This document shows positions 8,385 to 15,517 of a DNA stretch of 19,404 nt, piece after piece (within the stretch, counting starts at the first letter, position 1; each line of letters opens with the position of its first letter). The notes beneath the pieces were generated by a model. The model was not told the DNA's origin. It saw only the letters and a list, made by a program, of their open reading frames with translations, and did not search any database. Origin of the DNA: Firmicutes bacterium UBA1764 (GTDB lineage: Bacteria; Bacillota; Clostridia; Peptostreptococcales; Anaerovoracaceae); NCBI GenBank assembly GCA_002315535.1, contig DCHA01000052.1, positions 1 to 19,404 of the forward strand, read 5' to 3'. Both the position numbers and the translations under genes were made by a program.

Positions 8385-8393
8385 ATTATACCA
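8385..8393 (-). promoter_or_regulatory. Extended -10 promoter element for the MATE gene
   Basis: TGGTATAAT on the minus strand matches an extended -10 (TGnTATAAT). No good -35 is visible at 16-18 bases, which an extended -10 can tolerate. The start site would be about 10 bases before the ATG, giving a very short leader. The element lies within the 11-base palindrome GGTATTATACC (8382-8392), which could also serve as an operator half. Confidence 0.5.
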
Positions 8394-8430
8394 CACTTCT
8401 TTACTTCTCGCCTTATACGTTCTGATATTG

Positions 8431-8436
8431 TATAAT
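8431..8436 (+). promoter_or_regulatory. Candidate -10 element for the topoisomerase gene
   Basis: A perfect TATAAT lies 18 bases before the chosen ATG, but no convincing -35 is found 16-18 bases upstream. If real, the leader is only about 12 bases and the divergent MATE and topoisomerase promoters overlap within about 85 bases. Confidence 0.35.
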
Positions 8437-8454
8437 AATTTGTTGGGGAAAATT

Positions 8455-11067
8455 ATGAAACTAATAATCGCAGAGAAGCCAATGCTTGCCAGAGCCATTC
8501 TTGCCGCATTGGACGGAAAAAGTGAAAAGAAAAACGGCTATGAAATCAAAGGCGACTACGCAGTAGTATCAGCCTTTGGTCATTTGCTTACGCTAAAAGA
8601 CCCGGAAGACTACGATGCAAAATATAAGCAGTGGTCACTTGATACTCTTCCGATATTTTTTGAAAACTGGGGCAAAAAGCCCGGTGATGGAAAGAATGAA
8701 AGACTTGAATTAATAGGCACCCTATTAAAAGATGCCGAGCTTGTCATTCATGCCGGAGACCCTGACGATGAGGGACAATATCTGATTGATGAAATTCTTC
8801 AGTGGTTTGATTATAAGGGCCCTGTAAAAAGACTCGCAACAGGTGACACAACAGAGGCCGCTCTAAGAAAAAGTCTTGAAAATATGAAAGATAATTCCGA
8901 GTTTGTAAACTCCGGCTGGTCTGCACATGCAAGATCTGTTGCCGACATCATGGTTGGATATAACTTCTCAAGATATTTTTCACTTAAGAATTCACACGTT
9001 AAAATGCTGACCGTTGGCCGTGTCCAAACTCCGACCCTCGGACTTGTTGTCAGCAGGGATTTGGCAATAGAAAATCACAAGAAGCTTTGCTATTACACGG
9101 TATTCGCAAACATAGAACTCAACAATAAAAATATACGCGCAAAATTCGAGCCTTCAAAGGATAATATTAATCTTGATGAAGGAAAGATAACGAATGAAGA
9201 CTATGCAAAGGATGTGTCCAAAGCCTTATGTGGCAAAGAGTTTGAGGGCATCAAGGTTGATTGCAAAAAGATAAGCGAGCAGCCTCCACTCCCCTTTAAC
9301 CTTGTAAAGCTTCAGACCTATTGCTCTAACAAATTCGGGTATGATCCAGGCAAGACATTGTCAATTACTCAAAATCTCAGAGACAATCATAATGCAATTA
9401 CCTATAACAGATCAGACTGTCAGTACCTATCCGAGGAACAATACAAGGAATCTCCCGCAACAATCAATCAGGTTCTTAAGAATCTTGAAAACGATGCCGC
9501 GGGCAAGGTATTCACAAGTCTTCCTATAGACAGCAGCCTCCACAGCAAGGCCTTTGATGATAAGAATATAACTGCACATACCGCAATCATTCCTCAAAAC
9601 AAAAGCTTTAATATCCAAAAGCTCAGCGAAGAAGAACGCAATGTTTACTTAGCCATCGTTAAATACTATATGGCTCAGTTTTTACCTGCCGCAAGCAAGC
9701 TGAGAACCAGTCTTGAGCTTGCTGTTGATGGGGGCAACCTAAAGGCCAGTTCAACAAAAATCGTATCACCGGGATATCTGCTTCTTGTAAAGCCTGAAAA
9801 GGAAAAGGACAAAGAGGACGAAGAAGCTGAAAGCGACCTTTCACAAATAGAGCCTGGTGCATATAACGGAAAATGCACCGACGCCAATTGCGAAGCGAAG
9901 GAAACAAAGGCCCCGCCACGCTATACAAAGGCCTCTTTAAACGAGGATATGACTCGTATCGCAAAATATGTTAAGGATCCCGAAGCAAAAAGACTTCTGC
10001 TTGATAAAGACAAGGAGAAGAAGGGCGAAAACGGGAGCATAGGAACCTCGGCGACCAGATCATATATCATTGACAATCTTGAAGCCAGAGGCTTTATCAC
10101 ATCAAAGGGCAAGCAAATTCAATCAACAACGCTTGGCAGAGAGCTTTACAGAATTCTGCCCGATGAATTAAAAAAGCCCGACATGACAGGCTATTGGTGG
10201 GCTGTGCAGCAGGAAATCCAAGACGGCGAATGCCCCTGGACAAAGCTAACAGACAGCGTTTTCGAAATGATAGAAAAGGTAGTTAAAACAGACTACCCTC
10301 TTGTAGATGCTTATAACATTCCTGAAGAGCTTCGCAGAGGCAGACGAGTTGTCGGACAGTGCCCAAGATGCGGAAAGCCGGTCATTGAAGGAAACTTCGG
10401 CTACGGATGTACGGGATATAAAGAAGGCTGCAAGTTCGTTATTTGGAAAACCGCCAAATCAGGCATGTTTAGCAAAACTGAAATTACGCCTGAAATGGCG
10501 CATGAGCTTTTATCCTCAGAATGGATAGATGAAACTCCTAAGGCAGATGAACAGAGCACATCAAAGAAAAGAACTAAAAATACAATTGAGCTTAGGAAAC
10601 TGTACTCCGAAGCAAAGAAGAAATACTTCTCCGGCAAGGTCTATCTTGTTGACGAAGGAAAGAATTCCGAGTATGGCGCAAGCTTTGGAATTGAGTCCTT
10701 TATCAACGAAGCGCCACAGTCTCTTGGGAAATGTCCAAGATGCGGTAAAGACATCATAGAAGGTAAAATGGCCTTTGGCTGCAGTGGATACAAGGATGGA
10801 TGCAGATTTGCCATTTGGAAACAATCAAAGCAAAGGCTTTTATCAAATGTCACATTTACCGAAAGCGACGCTAAGAAGCTGCTCAAGGGAAAGACTGTGA
10901 AAAAAAGCAAGCTGCTTGATGTACACAATATCGAGTTTAAAGCCGATCTCGTGATGATTGAAGAGGCTGATAATCCTTATGGCCCAATATTCAAGGTTGT
11001 TAAGGGAAGCATCGAGGCAAAGGATGTCGCTCCGGAAAAAATTGTCACGGAAACAGTAGAATTATAG
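8455..11067 (+). CDS. topB: Type IA DNA topoisomerase, topoisomerase III-like variant
   Basis: 870-residue type IA topoisomerase, which passes DNA strands through a transient single-strand break and acts on replication and recombination intermediates. Seen: TOPRIM start MKLIIAEKP with E7; acidic triad DPDDEG (D102, D104, E106), where most relatives have DPDREG; GRVQTPTLGLVVSRD; catalytic tyrosine Y317 in ITYNRSD, where relatives usually have ITYPRTD; and TAHTAIIP. C-terminally there are two copies of a topoisomerase III-type repeat, each with a four-cysteine ribbon (C636, C639, C652, C659 and C760, C763, C776, C783). The core between about 500 and 600 contains GSIGTSATRSYIIDNL, typical of the family. 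The start at 8455 has GGGG six bases upstream and gives the canonical N-terminus; an in-frame ATG at 8428 precedes the promoter-like TATAAT and is rejected. It is the only plus-strand gene directly behind the divergent promoter region. Confidence 0.93.
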   Translation: MKLIIAEKPMLARAILAALDGKSEKKNGYEIKGDYAVVSAFGHLLTLKDPEDYDAKYKQWSLDTLPIFFENWGKKPGDGKNERLELIGTLLKDAELVIHAGDPDDEGQYLIDEILQWFDYKGPVKRLATGDTTEAALRKSLENMKDNSEFVNSGWSAHARSVADIMVGYNFSRYFSLKNSHVKMLTVGRVQTPTLGLVVSRDLAIENHKKLCYYTVFANIELNNKNIRAKFEPSKDNINLDEGKITNEDYAKDVSKALCGKEFEGIKVDCKKISEQPPLPFNLVKLQTYCSNKFGYDPGKTLSITQNLRDNHNAITYNRSDCQYLSEEQYKESPATINQVLKNLENDAAGKVFTSLPIDSSLHSKAFDDKNITAHTAIIPQNKSFNIQKLSEEERNVYLAIVKYYMAQFLPAASKLRTSLELAVDGGNLKASSTKIVSPGYLLLVKPEKEKDKEDEEAESDLSQIEPGAYNGKCTDANCEAKETKAPPRYTKASLNEDMTRIAKYVKDPEAKRLLLDKDKEKKGENGSIGTSATRSYIIDNLEARGFITSKGKQIQSTTLGRELYRILPDELKKPDMTGYWWAVQQEIQDGECPWTKLTDSVFEMIEKVVKTDYPLVDAYNIPEELRRGRRVVGQCPRCGKPVIEGNFGYGCTGYKEGCKFVIWKTAKSGMFSKTEITPEMAHELLSSEWIDETPKADEQSTSKKRTKNTIELRKLYSEAKKKYFSGKVYLVDEGKNSEYGASFGIESFINEAPQSLGKCPRCGKDIIEGKMAFGCSGYKDGCRFAIWKQSKQRLLSNVTFTESDAKKLLKGKTVKKSKLLDVHNIEFKADLVMIEEADNPYGPIFKVVKGSIEAKDVAPEKIVTETVEL

Positions 11068-11070
11068 TAT
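11042..11070 (+). promoter_or_regulatory. Weak candidate promoter for the lrp-aminotransferase-HD genes
   Basis: TTGTCA is followed after 17 bases by TAGTAT, with a second TATAAT shifted slightly downstream (20-base spacing, too long). The elements overlap the end of the topoisomerase gene. The 38-base gap before the Lrp gene has no terminator, so read-through from topB is also possible. Confidence 0.35.
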
Positions 11071-11105
11071 AATAATCCTTGTTCTTGTATTAAGGAGGAA
11101 TAAAA

Positions 11106-11585
11106 ATGAAAAAATTATTACAACTTCTTGAAGAAGACTGTGCTATGAGCACTGCACAACTTGCCGCACTGGCGGATATGACTGAAGATGACGCGGCTGC
11201 CGCGATTAAGAAACTCAAGGATGACGGAGTTCTCCTCGGGAATAAAGCTATCATCAATTGGGATAATAGCGATTACGAATACGTTACTGCACTTATCGAG
11301 GTTAATGTAACACCGCAGAAGAGCGATGGATTTGACAGAATCGCAGAACGTATTTATCAGTATGACGAGGTGGAATCAGTTTACCTTATGAGTGGTGGTT
11401 TCGACTTTACAGTTATCATTTCGGGACGCAGTCTTAAAGAGGTTGCACTCTTTGTTGCGCGTAAGCTTTCCACTATCGAAGGCGTTACAGGTACCGCAAC
11501 TCACTTCATATTGAAGAAATATAAAGAGAAGCATCTGATCTTTGAGACTCAGGATCAGCAGCAAGAAAGGTTCACATTTGACTAA
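11106..11585 (+). CDS. Lrp/AsnC family transcriptional regulator
   Basis: 159-residue feast/famine regulator. Residues 1-45 form a winged helix-turn-helix (LLQLLEEDCAMSTAQLAALADM and following, ending KKLKDDGVLLGNKAIIN). Residues 60-140 form the RAM ligand-binding and oligomerisation domain, with YEYVTALIEVNV, VESVYLMSGGFDFTVIISG and a glycine-containing turn that normally binds amino acids. The C-terminal tail HLIFETQDQQQERFTFD is slightly longer than usual. Start: ATG with GGAGG about seven bases upstream, the best ribosome binding site of this group. Its stop overlaps the aminotransferase ATG by one base (TAATG), so the pair is translationally coupled. The arrangement suggests that it responds to an amino acid or keto acid handled by the aminotransferase and may regulate its own operon; this is inference. 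Confidence 0.92.
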   Translation: MKKLLQLLEEDCAMSTAQLAALADMTEDDAAAAIKKLKDDGVLLGNKAIINWDNSDYEYVTALIEVNVTPQKSDGFDRIAERIYQYDEVESVYLMSGGFDFTVIISGRSLKEVALFVARKLSTIEGVTGTATHFILKKYKEKHLIFETQDQQQERFTFD

Positions 11586-12754
11586 TGGATTATTCAAAAA
11601 TTGTTAATAGCAGAATTCAATCAATTGCTCCATCGGGCATTAGAAAATATTTTAATTTACTTAACGAAATGACAGATGGTATCTCCCTTGGAATCGGAGA
11701 ACCGGATTTCGTAACACCTTGGCACATCAGAGATGCAGGCATTTATTCCCTTGAAAAGGGCTATACAAAATACACCCCAAATGCCGGCTTCACAGAACTC
11801 AGAACAGAAATATCAAAATACTTAAAGCGCAGATTCGGACTCGAATATGACGGTGCAAGTGAAATAGTTGTAACAGTTGGCGGCAGTGAAGCCATAGACC
11901 TCTCCATGAGATGCATACTAAACCCTGGAGATGAAGTAATCGTTCCAACCCCATCATTCGTATGCTATGGACCTCTCGCAGCAATTGACTGTGCAGTTCC
12001 TGTATATGTTGAAACAAAGGCTGAAAACGAATTCCGTCTAACAGCAGAAGAATTAAAAGCCGCAATTACGCCAAAGACAAAGATGCTTGTTCTTCCCTAC
12101 CCATGTAATCCTACCGGAGCTATCATGAGAAAAGAAGATCTCGAAGCAATTGCCGAAGTCTTAAAGGATACCGACATAATAGTCCTTTCCGATGAAATTT
12201 ATTCAGAGCTTACCTATGTTGGAAAGCATGTATCTCCTGCAAGCATTCCGGGAATGAGAGAAAGAACACTCGTAGTAAACGGCTTCTCAAAGTCCTACTC
12301 AATGACAGGCTGGAGAATGGGATATCTCTGCGGGCCAAAGGAAATCATCTCACAGGTGACTAAGCTACATCAATATGGGATCATGTCTGCCCCCACAATG
12401 AGCCAGTACGCTTCTATTGAGGCTCTGAAAAACGGAGATGATGATATTGAAAAATTCAAAGAGGAATATGACGGACGCAGAAGATTCCTTCTTAACGGAT
12501 TCAGAAACCTCGGATTTGATTGTTTCGAGGCACAGGGTGCATTCTACCTCTTCCCTTGCATCAAATCATCCGGAATGTCTTCAGATGATTTCTGTATGGG
12601 ACTTCTTCAGGCAGAAAAGGTTGCAATCATTCCGGGCTCAGCATTTGGCCCCGGCGGAGAAGGCTTTGCAAGAGTCTGCTATGCAAACAGCATGAAGAAT
12701 ATCGGAGAAGCACTTAACAGAATTGAAAGATACCTGAACACTATCAAAAAGTAA
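11585..12754 (+). CDS. Pyridoxal-phosphate aminotransferase, class I/II (aspartate/aromatic type)
   Basis: 389-residue fold-type I aminotransferase that swaps an amino group between an amino acid and a 2-oxo acid. Key residues are all present: N175 in PCNPTGA, D203 and Y206 in SDEIYSEL, the PLP Schiff-base lysine K236 in GFSKSYSMTGWRMGY, and substrate carboxylate-binding R363 in GFARVCYANS. The N-terminal SLGIGEPDFVTPWHIRDA and the general length match the PatA/AspC-like group of Firmicutes; specificity (aspartate, aromatic, alanine or other) cannot be settled by eye. It has no clear ribosome binding site and relies on the one-base stop/start overlap with the Lrp gene. The HD hydrolase gene begins two bases after its stop. 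Confidence 0.93.
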   Translation: MDYSKIVNSRIQSIAPSGIRKYFNLLNEMTDGISLGIGEPDFVTPWHIRDAGIYSLEKGYTKYTPNAGFTELRTEISKYLKRRFGLEYDGASEIVVTVGGSEAIDLSMRCILNPGDEVIVPTPSFVCYGPLAAIDCAVPVYVETKAENEFRLTAEELKAAITPKTKMLVLPYPCNPTGAIMRKEDLEAIAEVLKDTDIIVLSDEIYSELTYVGKHVSPASIPGMRERTLVVNGFSKSYSMTGWRMGYLCGPKEIISQVTKLHQYGIMSAPTMSQYASIEALKNGDDDIEKFKEEYDGRRRFLLNGFRNLGFDCFEAQGAFYLFPCIKSSGMSSDDFCMGLLQAEKVAIIPGSAFGPGGEGFARVCYANSMKNIGEALNRIERYLNTIKK

Positions 12755-12756
12755 TA

Positions 12757-13299
12757 ATGGATAACAATAAGATTGAATACGAAAAATTTATTAAGGCTCT
12801 GGAATTCACCATCATTAAACACGATGGACAATACAGAAAAGGCGGACTTCCTTATGTAACCCACCCCCTCAGCGTCTCGGAAATGCTCAGGGCAAAGGGA
12901 TACGGAATAGACTACAGAATTGCAGGGCTCTTCCACGATCTTCTTGAAGATACGGATGCTACAGAGGACGAAATTTTACAGCTCGGCGGACCGAGAGTTC
13001 TCACAGCAGTAAAGCTCCTTACTAAAGAAGATGGCTACATAATGGCTGAATACATCGGCAATATCAAGAAGAATCAGCTTGCATCAGCAGTAAAGGCTGC
13101 AGACAGACTTCACAATCTGCGTTCGGCCCTTGTCGCAAGCGAAGAATTTAAAAGAAAATATATTCTTGAGTCTTTGGACTGGTATATGGATTTTGATCCC
13201 GATATTCCAATTGCAGTGAAGGCACTTGCTGATTCACTCAGCAAGCCAATGACAGAGCTTTCACTCTACTACGACAAAATTGAAAGCTGGAAAATATAG
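12757..13299 (+). CDS. Stand-alone HD hydrolase, RelA/SpoT hydrolase-domain-like (small alarmone hydrolase candidate)
   Basis: 180-residue HD-domain metal-dependent phosphohydrolase, about the size of MESH1-type small (p)ppGpp hydrolases. The residues used by Rel-type hydrolases are visible: R27 and H36 in QYRKGGLPYVTHPLSV, HD at 60-61 and ED at 64-65 in FHDLLEDTDAT, and D116 with N120 in AADRLHNL. No synthetase, TGS or ACT domain follows, so it can only degrade, not make, alarmone. Other HD_4-family proteins cleave other nucleotides, so (p)ppGpp is likely but not proven. It starts two bases after the aminotransferase stop and has no clear ribosome binding site, implying coupled translation. 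Its position behind an Lrp regulator and an aminotransferase fits a nutrient-response unit. The gene is followed by a strong terminator. Confidence 0.88.
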   Translation: MDNNKIEYEKFIKALEFTIIKHDGQYRKGGLPYVTHPLSVSEMLRAKGYGIDYRIAGLFHDLLEDTDATEDEILQLGGPRVLTAVKLLTKEDGYIMAEYIGNIKKNQLASAVKAADRLHNLRSALVASEEFKRKYILESLDWYMDFDPDIPIAVKALADSLSKPMTELSLYYDKIESWKI

Positions 13300-13303
13300 C
13301 ACT

Positions 13304-13338
13304 AAAAAAGCAGAAACCATCAGGGTTTCTGCTTTTTT
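13304..13338. terminator. Bidirectional Rho-independent terminator
   Basis: GCAGAAACC (13310-13318) pairs with GGTTTCTGC (13324-13332) around the five-base loop ATCAG. Six A before and six T after extend the stem to 15 bp and provide U-tracts in both directions. It sits between the convergent HD hydrolase and MscS genes, five bases past one stop and nine from the other, and should end both transcripts. Confidence 0.95.
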
Positions 13339-13346
13339 CATTCCAA

Positions 13347-14144
13347 TTATTTTTTATGGACATCCATCTGTGGGAACGGGATTTCTATTTCGTTTGCATC
13401 AAACTCCGGCTTGATTGCATTATTAACTGCGTCAAGAGCGGCCCAATAGTTTTGGCTCTTAACCCAGCCGCGAAGACGTAGGGTAATTGAGCTGTCACCG
13501 TATTCCGCAATATCGCACTTGATATCCTTTTCCTCAAGATAATAGCCCGTGCTTTTAGCAATTCCTATAAGAAGGCTCTTGGCCTTTTCAAGATCGCTGT
13601 CATATGCAACCCCTATAGTCACATCAATTCTACGCTCACCACCCTTATAGAAATTAACAATATTGCCTGATGTAAGACTGGAATTTGGAATTGATACAAC
13701 CTTATTGTCAGCAGTATGAATTGTCGTATAAAGCAGGTCAATGCTTTCAACCTTTCCTTCCAGTCCGCCGCCCTGGATATAATCACCGTGCGTAAACGGC
13801 TGTGTGAAAATAATTATTATTCCGGAGGCAAGATTAGATAAGCTTCCTTGAAGAGCCAATGCAACTGCGGCGCCTGCAGCGGCAAAGATCGTGATAACAG
13901 ATGTTGAATCAATGCCAAGCTGATGCATTACCTGAACACATAGTATTACCCAAAGAGCAATTCTGACCGCGTTGATGATGAACTTATTAAGCATGGCATC
14001 AATCTTTGTTGTTTTGCTTAGGCCCTTCTTCAGCAAAGCCATTATTATCTTCAGTACAATAAATCCACCTACTAGCACAATCAATGCAGGCAGAAGCTTG
14101 TCCTGTGCCAGCTCAATAAATTTTGATTCAAGTATTTTTTCCAT
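13347..14144 (-). CDS. mscS: Small-conductance mechanosensitive ion channel, MscS family
   Basis: 265-residue membrane channel, the minimal MscS size, expected to open under membrane tension and release solutes on osmotic downshift. Seen: three membrane segments (LLPALIVLVGGFIVLKIIMA; INAVRIALWVILCVQVMHQL; and the pore helix with ITIFAAAGAAVALALQGSLS), then the conserved beta domain NLASGIIIIFTQPFTHGDYI and KVVSIPNSSLTSGNIVNF, and a cytoplasmic alpha/beta vestibule ending FPQMDVHKK. The Gly/Ala-rich packing pattern of the pore helix is intact. Start: ATG with GGGG about 10 bases upstream, two bases after the preceding stop. It is the last gene of the SPFH-small protein-MscS set. Confidence 0.94.
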   Translation of the reverse strand: MEKILESKFIELAQDKLLPALIVLVGGFIVLKIIMALLKKGLSKTTKIDAMLNKFIINAVRIALWVILCVQVMHQLGIDSTSVITIFAAAGAAVALALQGSLSNLASGIIIIFTQPFTHGDYIQGGGLEGKVESIDLLYTTIHTADNKVVSIPNSSLTSGNIVNFYKGGERRIDVTIGVAYDSDLEKAKSLLIGIAKSTGYYLEEKDIKCDIAEYGDSSITLRLRGWVKSQNYWAALDAVNNAIKPEFDANEIEIPFPQMDVHKK

Positions 14145-14146
14145 TT

Positions 14147-14569
14147 CTATATTTCCCCGTTATCTATACTGTCATCATGCTGCGATAGGTGAAAATTCTT
14201 TACTTCTCTTGCACTGCAGCTTGCACCATGTCTTGCGCCAAGATCAAGTAAGTCGCCACGCCTGGATATCATGTATTCTTCCCTAAGCTGTTTTGCAAGC
14301 CAATCATGCTGCCGATCTTCAAACATTTCATGTTCAAAGCCAGCCTTTTCGCGCTTTATTGACTCGCTTTTATCTTTGATTGGACTATAGCACTCCGGCG
14401 CATCCTTTTCTTGCTTTACTATCCGAGGCTTTACGGCCATTTTAATCGTCTTCACTGTTTCAGTGGGGCTTGGTCTGTCCTGCCCCTTAGTCCGTCTTTT
14501 AGCGGTATTAAAGACGATTACACATGCGAATACAACCCAGAAGACGATAATAGGAGCAAATTTCTCCAT
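14147..14569 (-). CDS. Unrecognised membrane-anchored small protein between SPFH and MscS
   Basis: 140-residue protein that I do not recognise. One hydrophobic N-terminal segment (PIIVFWVVFACVIVFN) is followed by a basic cluster AKRRTKG, which predicts an inside-positive single-pass anchor with the bulk in the cytoplasm. The middle is charged and probably flexible (KIMAVKP-like basic stretch, then alternating KDKSESIKREK), and a predicted helix covers FEDRQHDWLAKQLREEYMI. The C-terminus contains three spaced histidines and one cysteine (GARHGASCSAREV, then NFHLSQHDD), which could bind metal, though this is speculative. It begins one base after the SPFH stop and ends two bases before the MscS start, so it is probably co-translated with both. 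It occupies the place where NfeD proteins often pair with SPFH genes but has no visible NfeD OB-fold likeness. Confidence 0.8.
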   Translation of the reverse strand: MEKFAPIIVFWVVFACVIVFNTAKRRTKGQDRPSPTETVKTIKMAVKPRIVKQEKDAPECYSPIKDKSESIKREKAGFEHEMFEDRQHDWLAKQLREEYMISRRGDLLDLGARHGASCSAREVKNFHLSQHDDSIDNGEI

Positions 14570-14570
14570 A

Positions 14571-15458
14571 TTATTCTTTTACTCCTTCTTTTAATGCGGC
14601 GATTGTGCCTGTTAAATTTGCTATGTCCGAAGGAACAATAATCTTTGTTGCCTGTCCATCAGCCATCTTTTCAGCGGCTTCAAAGGACTTAAGCTTGATA
14701 TATCCCTCGCCGGGATTTGCTTCGTTAATAAGTCTGATAGCTTCAGCCTTTGCCTTCTGAACTGCAAGAAGCGCCTCTGCTTCACCCTGTGCTTCCCTGA
14801 TCTTCTGCTCTTTTGCGGCATCAGCTCTGAGAATTGCAGCTTCCTTTTCACCCTCAGCAAGAGTAATAGCTGATTGTTTTTTACCTTCAGCAGTAAGAAT
14901 GGCTTCACGTTTTTCACGCTCTGCCTTCATCTGCTTTTCCATTGCTTCTTTAATTGACTTCGGAGGCTCAATATTCTTTACCTCAACACGGCTAACCTTA
15001 ATACCCCACTTATCAGTGGCATCATCAAGAATAGTTGTAATTTTTCCGTTGATTTCATCTCTGGAAGTAAGTGTTTCATCAAGTGTCATAGATCCGATGA
15101 TGTTTCTGAGTGTCGTTGCTGACAAATTCTCAATTGCAGCTATAGGTCTCTCAACACCATACGCAAAGAGCTTCGGATCGAAAATATAGAAGAATACTAC
15201 AGAGTCAACCATCATTGTAACGTTATCCTTAGTGATAACAGGCTGCGGCTCAAAATCTGCGACCTGCTCTTTTAAGGAAACCTTCTTTACTATCTTGTAG
15301 ATTACAGGGATCTTAAAGTGAAGCCCTGCATTCCAGGTTTCTTTATATTTACCAAGTGATTCTACAATCCATGCACTTGCCTGAGGTACAACTCTGATGC
15401 ATCTGATTGCAATAATAATTAATATTAAAGCGATAATTCCGGGAATAATATATTCCAT
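14571..15458 (-). CDS. SPFH-domain stomatin/prohibitin-like membrane scaffold protein
   Basis: 295-residue stomatin-type protein (QmcA/HflK-C relatives). Such proteins form ring or cage oligomers on the membrane and organise microdomains or regulate proteases and channels. Seen: N-terminal hydrophobic anchor IIPGIIALILIIIAI; SPFH domain from about residue 22 to 180 with VVPQASAWIVESLGKY, KIPVIYKIVKKVSLKEQ and the LRNIIGSMTLDETLTSRDEIN segment typical of the family; then a long alanine/glutamate-rich coiled coil (about 170-250, EREKREAILTAEGKKQ and onward); and a C-terminal IIVPSD segment. Start: ATG with AAAGGAG seven bases upstream, a strong site. A 59-base gap separates it from the hydrolase gene; no clear promoter or terminator is visible there, so either read-through or a weak own promoter may drive it. 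Confidence 0.94.
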   Translation of the reverse strand: MEYIIPGIIALILIIIAIRCIRVVPQASAWIVESLGKYKETWNAGLHFKIPVIYKIVKKVSLKEQVADFEPQPVITKDNVTMMVDSVVFFYIFDPKLFAYGVERPIAAIENLSATTLRNIIGSMTLDETLTSRDEINGKITTILDDATDKWGIKVSRVEVKNIEPPKSIKEAMEKQMKAEREKREAILTAEGKKQSAITLAEGEKEAAILRADAAKEQKIREAQGEAEALLAVQKAKAEAIRLINEANPGEGYIKLKSFEAAEKMADGQATKIIVPSDIANLTGTIAALKEGVKE

Positions 15459-15517
15459 TTTATTCTCCTTTCAAAATATATATCAAACAATTAAATAACT
15501 GTATTTATACTGAAATC

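Noticed and set aside
8428..8454. Topoisomerase start at 8428
   Set aside because: It lies upstream of the TATAAT at 8431 and lacks a ribosome binding site; MKLIIAEKP at 8455 is the canonical N-terminus and has a GGGG site.
9427..10928. Several open reading frames of 60-100 codons on the minus strand under the topoisomerase gene
   Set aside because: Opposite-strand shadows of a well-supported coding frame, with no family resemblance or ribosome binding sites.
8455..11067. Topoisomerase as a marker of an integrated conjugative element
   Set aside because: No relaxase, integrase, type IV secretion gene, direct repeats or shift in base composition is visible around it.
13972..14641. Plus-strand open frames opposite MscS and the small anchored protein
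   Set aside because: Antisense shadows rich in Leu/Ser/Cys with no start signals; the minus-strand genes are tightly spaced and better supported.
15459..15517. Terminator or promoter between the hydrolase and SPFH genes
   Set aside because: Only a four-base-pair repeat (GTAT/ATAC) and a TATAAA without a -35 are present; neither is convincing.
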